Below the pieces are notes generated by a model. The model was not told where the DNA came from. It worked only from the letters and a program-made list of their open reading frames with translations, and searched no databases. Position numbers and translations under genes: made by a program. DNA of 8,161 nt from an uncultured Eubacteriales bacterium. GTDB taxonomy: Bacteria; Bacillota; Clostridia; Oscillospirales; Acutalibacteraceae. The stretch is from positions 1 to 8,161 of the forward strand of contig ONNU01000218.1 of NCBI GenBank assembly GCA_900319255.1, in the 5' to 3' direction. This document shows, one piece after another, positions 5,740 through 8,161 of the stretch (within the stretch, counting starts at the first letter, position 1; each line of letters begins with the position of its first letter).

Positions 5740-7110
5740 TCAGCTAATAATATTTCTGACACGCTCTGCCTGCGCCCTGACATTTTCGCTTGCAGGACCG
5801 CCGAGAGCCTTTCTGCCGTTTACGCAGTTTTCAAGGGATATCGCTTCATACACACCCTCGTCAAAGGTCTCGCAGATCTTTTTGTATTCCTCGATGGGAA
5901 GCTCCTCGAGAGTGGTCTTTTTCTCAATGCAAAGCGCAACCAGAGTTCCTGTTGCCTTATATGCGTCACGGAAGGGAAGTCCCTTTTTGACAAGGTAATC
6001 AGCGCAGTCAGTAGCGTTGATAAAGCCGTTGGCTGCTGCTTTCCGCATATTTTCGGGGATGACCTTCATTGTGTCGATCATGGGAGTGAAGGCTGTAAGA
6101 CACATCTTTACGGTATCTACTGCGTCAAAGATCGCTTCTTTATCCTCCTGCATATCCTTGTTGTAAGCCAGCGCTATGCCCTTCATTACTGTAAGAAGCG
6201 TCATGAGATCGCCGAAAACTCTGCCGGATTTTCCTCTGACAAGCTCTGCGATATCAGGGTTTTTCTTCTGGGGCATGATGCTGGAGCCGGTGGAAAATGC
6301 ATCGTCAAGCTCTACGAATTTGAATTCCCAGCTGCACCACATAATGATCTCTTCCGAAAATCTTGAAAGATGCACCATTATTATGGAAAGCGCAGCTGCA
6401 AGCTCCATGCAGAAATCTCTGTCCGATACACCGTCAAGGCTGTTCTGGCACACATTTTCAAAGCCTAACAGTCTTGTTGTTATCATTCTGTCTATGGGAT
6501 AAGTGGTAGTAGCAAGAGCGCCGCTGCCTAAGGGATTGCTGTCTGTATGTCTGTATGCACATTCAAGTCTGTCAACATCCCTGAGAAGCATTTCAGCGTA
6601 TGCCATGAGATGATGACCGAAGGTAATGGGCTGCGCTCTCTGGAGATGGGTATATCCGGGCATTACTGCGCTGCTGTACTGCTCAGCCTTATTGCAGATA
6701 ACGCCGATAAGCTCCTTTACCATTGCCTTTATATTTGTAATTTCCTTTTTCAGATGAAGCCTGATATCAAGCGCTACCTGATCGTTGCGGCTTCGGGCTG
6801 TATGCAGACGCTTTCCGGTCTGCCCCAGTCTTTCGGTAAGCTCGCCCTCGATAAAGGTATGTATATCCTCCGCATTGGGGTCGATCTGCAGCTTTCCGCT
6901 TTCGATATCGGCAAGTATTCCCTCAAGCCCTTTGATGATAGCTTCGGATTCGCTTTTTTCGATAATGCCGCACTCACCTATCATAGTGGCATGAGCGATG
7001 CTGCCCTCGATATCCTCTTTGAACATCCTGCTGTCGAAGGATATGGAGGAATTGAAATCATTGGTTTTTTTATCAATTTCCTTTGAAAATCTTCCTGCCC
7101 ACAGTTTCAT
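5740..7110 (-). CDS. argH: Argininosuccinate lyase
   Basis: Splits argininosuccinate into arginine and fumarate, the last step of the pathway, as a cytosolic homotetramer of the aspartase/fumarase superfamily. It has 456 residues, the normal length. It opens with the family signature KLWAGRF (2-8). HTARSRNDQ (103-111), PGYTHLQRAQP (151-161, with the conserved His155) and the flexible catalytic loop GSSIMPQKKNP (275-285, Ser276/Ser277, Lys282) are all present. SGALATTTYPIDR and a C-terminal GGPA segment also fit. The ATG at 7110 has AAGGAG 9 bases upstream. argG lies 214 bp upstream, with a long hairpin in the spacer. No key residue appears to be missing. Related lyases such as adenylosuccinate lyase share the SSxMPxKxNP loop, but the N-terminal signature and the arg neighbours settle the call. 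Confidence 0.97.
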   Translation of the reverse strand: MKLWAGRFSKEIDKKTNDFNSSISFDSRMFKEDIEGSIAHATMIGECGIIEKSESEAIIKGLEGILADIESGKLQIDPNAEDIHTFIEGELTERLGQTGKRLHTARSRNDQVALDIRLHLKKEITNIKAMVKELIGVICNKAEQYSSAVMPGYTHLQRAQPITFGHHLMAYAEMLLRDVDRLECAYRHTDSNPLGSGALATTTYPIDRMITTRLLGFENVCQNSLDGVSDRDFCMELAAALSIIMVHLSRFSEEIIMWCSWEFKFVELDDAFSTGSSIMPQKKNPDIAELVRGKSGRVFGDLMTLLTVMKGIALAYNKDMQEDKEAIFDAVDTVKMCLTAFTPMIDTMKVIPENMRKAAANGFINATDCADYLVKKGLPFRDAYKATGTLVALCIEKKTTLEELPIEEYKKICETFDEGVYEAISLENCVNGRKALGGPASENVRAQAERVRNIIS

Positions 7111-7158
7111 TTTTTTGCACTCCTTTTTTCTGAGATAACGCTGAAAATCAGATATATG

Positions 7159-7212
7159 ACCTGAGATCTTCCGTATTGCCGCACAGCATACGGGAATACG
7201 GAAAACTCAGGT
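7159..7212. repeat. Long hairpin in the argG-argH spacer
   Basis: A 54-base inverted repeat: outer arms ACCTGAG (7159-7165) and CTCAGGT (7206-7212) form 7 bp. After a small internal loop, TTCCGTATT (7169-7177) and AATACGGAA (7195-7203) form 9 bp. After one G-G mismatch, CCGCA (7179-7183) and TACGG (7189-7193) form 5 bp, one of them a wobble pair in one strand's RNA, around a 5-base loop. The total is 21 bp, too long to dismiss as chance. No T-run follows on either strand, so it is not a standard intrinsic terminator. It ends about 48 bases before the argH start. It may be a dispersed palindromic element, an mRNA stability hairpin separating argG from argH, or part of a leader regulating argH. 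Confidence 0.7.
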
Positions 7213-7253
7213 GTAAAAACCGGAATATTCGTTTTCCTGAAAAAACAATAAGT

Positions 7254-7284
7254 AGGGCGGACAGCTAAATTAACCATTCGCCCT
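7254..7284 (-). repeat. Inverted repeat after argG, possible weak terminator
   Basis: AGGGCG (7254-7259) and CGCCCT (7279-7284) form a 6-bp GC-rich stem around a 19-base AT-rich loop, about 40 bases past the argG stop. On the minus strand a run of six T (7245-7240) follows, but only after 8 further bases, which is too far for a textbook terminator. It may still reduce read-through from argG into argH. Confidence 0.3.
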
Positions 7285-7324
7285 GACATATTGAATTCTT
7301 TATGCGCTGTACACTGTACGCAGA

Positions 7325-8161
7325 TTATTCCTTGATAAGACCCTTTTTAGCCTGTACCTTGATGGGAAGACCGAACAGGTTGATGAAGCCTGCGCTGTCC
7401 TTCTGATCGTATACCTCATCCTCATCAAAGGTTGCAATATCGGGATCATAAAGTGAATAGGGTGATGTAACGGCAGCATCAATGATATTGCCCTTGTAAA
7501 GCTTGAGCTTTACATCACCTGTAACAGTTTCCTGTGTTGAATCAACAAATGCGGAAAGAGCCTTTCTGAGAGGTGTATACCACTGACCGAAGTATACAAG
7601 CTCTGCAAAACGCAGACCTACCTGCTGCTTGAAATGATATGTATCTCTGTCAAGAGTGATCTCCTCAAGCTTGTTATGTGCATGATAAAGGATGGTTCCG
7701 CCGGGAGTCTCATAAACGCCCCTTGACTTCATGCCTACGAGTCTGTTCTCAACCAGGTCAACGATACCGATGCCGTTTTCGCCGCCCAGCTTATTGAGCT
7801 TCTTTACAAGCTCTACGCTGTCCATCTTTTCGCCGTCGATAGCAACCGGTACGCCCTTATCAAAGGAAATAGTAACATAAGTGGGCTTATCGGGAGCCTG
7901 CTCAGGGCTGACGCCAAGCTCAAGGAAGCCTTCCTTATTATACATAGGCTCATTTGCAGGATCCTCAAGGTCAAGACCCTCATGTGAAATGTGCCAGATA
8001 TTCTTATCCTTTGAATAATTTGTTTCTCTTGTGATCTTCAGAGGAATGTTATGTGCCTCTGCGTAAGCGATCTCCTCGTCTCTTGATTTGAGATCCCACT
8101 CTCTCCAGGGAGCGATGATCTTCATATCAGGAGCGAATGCCTTTATAGCAAGCTCAAATCT
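7325..8161 (-). CDS. argG: Argininosuccinate synthase (partial, C-terminal two thirds)
   Basis: Joins citrulline and aspartate with ATP cleavage to give argininosuccinate, the substrate of the ArgH encoded next. The frame is open from the window edge, so the 5' end is missing: 278 residues are seen and the family has about 400. The N-terminal ATP loop (SGGLDTS type) is therefore outside. The visible part starts with a segment reading APDMKIIAPWREW, then ANEPMYN, the conserved NYSKDKNIWHISHEGLDLED, FDKGVPVAIDGE, GGENGIGIVDLVENRLVGMKSR and GVYETPGGTIL, all diagnostic of ArgG. The HISHEG wording is common in Firmicute enzymes. It ends at the TAA at 7327-7325. The Met at 8125 is internal, not the start. 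No disruption is visible. Confidence 0.96.
   Translation of the reverse strand, partial: RFELAIKAFAPDMKIIAPWREWDLKSRDEEIAYAEAHNIPLKITRETNYSKDKNIWHISHEGLDLEDPANEPMYNKEGFLELGVSPEQAPDKPTYVTISFDKGVPVAIDGEKMDSVELVKKLNKLGGENGIGIVDLVENRLVGMKSRGVYETPGGTILYHAHNKLEEITLDRDTYHFKQQVGLRFAELVYFGQWYTPLRKALSAFVDSTQETVTGDVKLKLYKGNIIDAAVTSPYSLYDPDIATFDEDEVYDQKDSAGFINLFGLPIKVQAKKGLIKE

Noticed and set aside
6547..7086. 179-codon plus-strand open frame opposite argH
   Set aside because: It is antisense to a clearly functional argH, with no domain or ribosome binding site.
7286..7306. ARG-box-like dyad CATAAAGAATTCAATATG after argG
   Set aside because: The 18-bp symmetry is imperfect (14 of 18). The half-sites differ from TGAAT/ATTCA, and it is not near a recognisable promoter.
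7309..7319. Short palindrome GTACACTGTAC just after the argG stop
   Set aside because: Only 5 bp per arm with a single central base, with no T-run and no promoter context. It is compatible with chance.

Overview
The window is one arginine-biosynthesis cluster with every gene on the minus strand. In transcription order (high to low coordinates) it reads argG (5' end outside the window), argH, argC, argJ, argB, a small two-helix membrane protein of DUF3592 type, argD and argF (3' end outside the window). Moderate G+C, purine-rich AGGAGG-type ribosome binding sites, use of TTG as a start, and the arg gene set point to a low-to-mid-GC Firmicute of class Clostridia. The overall look suggests Ruminococcus or a relative (Oscillospiraceae). 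That placement is my inference; no rRNA or marker gene is present to prove it.

Layout: 7325-8161 is the C-terminal two thirds of argininosuccinate synthase. 7111-7324 is a 214-bp spacer with a striking 21-bp hairpin and a second inverted repeat. 5740-7110 is argH, followed by a 93-bp spacer with a GC-rich palindrome. 4609-5646 is argC, 3335-4561 argJ (TTG start) and 2458-3318 argB; these three are tightly packed. 2005-2430 is the DUF3592-type gene, 27 bp after argB. 1784-2004 is a 221-bp spacer holding a GC-rich, possibly structured stretch and then a good sigma-A-type promoter with several dyads in front of argD. 608-1783 is argD. 495-607 is a short AT-rich spacer with a 16-bp perfect palindrome, and 1-494 is the first half of argF.

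Pathway: ArgJ makes N-acetylglutamate and recycles the acetyl group from N-acetylornithine. ArgB phosphorylates N-acetylglutamate, ArgC reduces it and ArgD transaminates it. ArgF carbamoylates ornithine, and ArgG plus ArgH convert citrulline to arginine. A complete glutamate-to-arginine route is therefore encoded, apart from the carbamoyl-phosphate supply (carAB is not in the window). No argA is present, as expected if ArgJ is bifunctional. ArgB has the N-terminal extension typical of arginine-inhibited NAG kinases, so feedback control probably acts there.

Most of the window is ordinary metabolism. The unexplained parts are the membrane protein placed between argB and argD, the hairpins and palindromes in the spacers, and the GC-rich stretch upstream of the argD promoter. 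I see no mobile element, CRISPR array, tRNA or rRNA. No gene-free stretch exceeds 300 bases.
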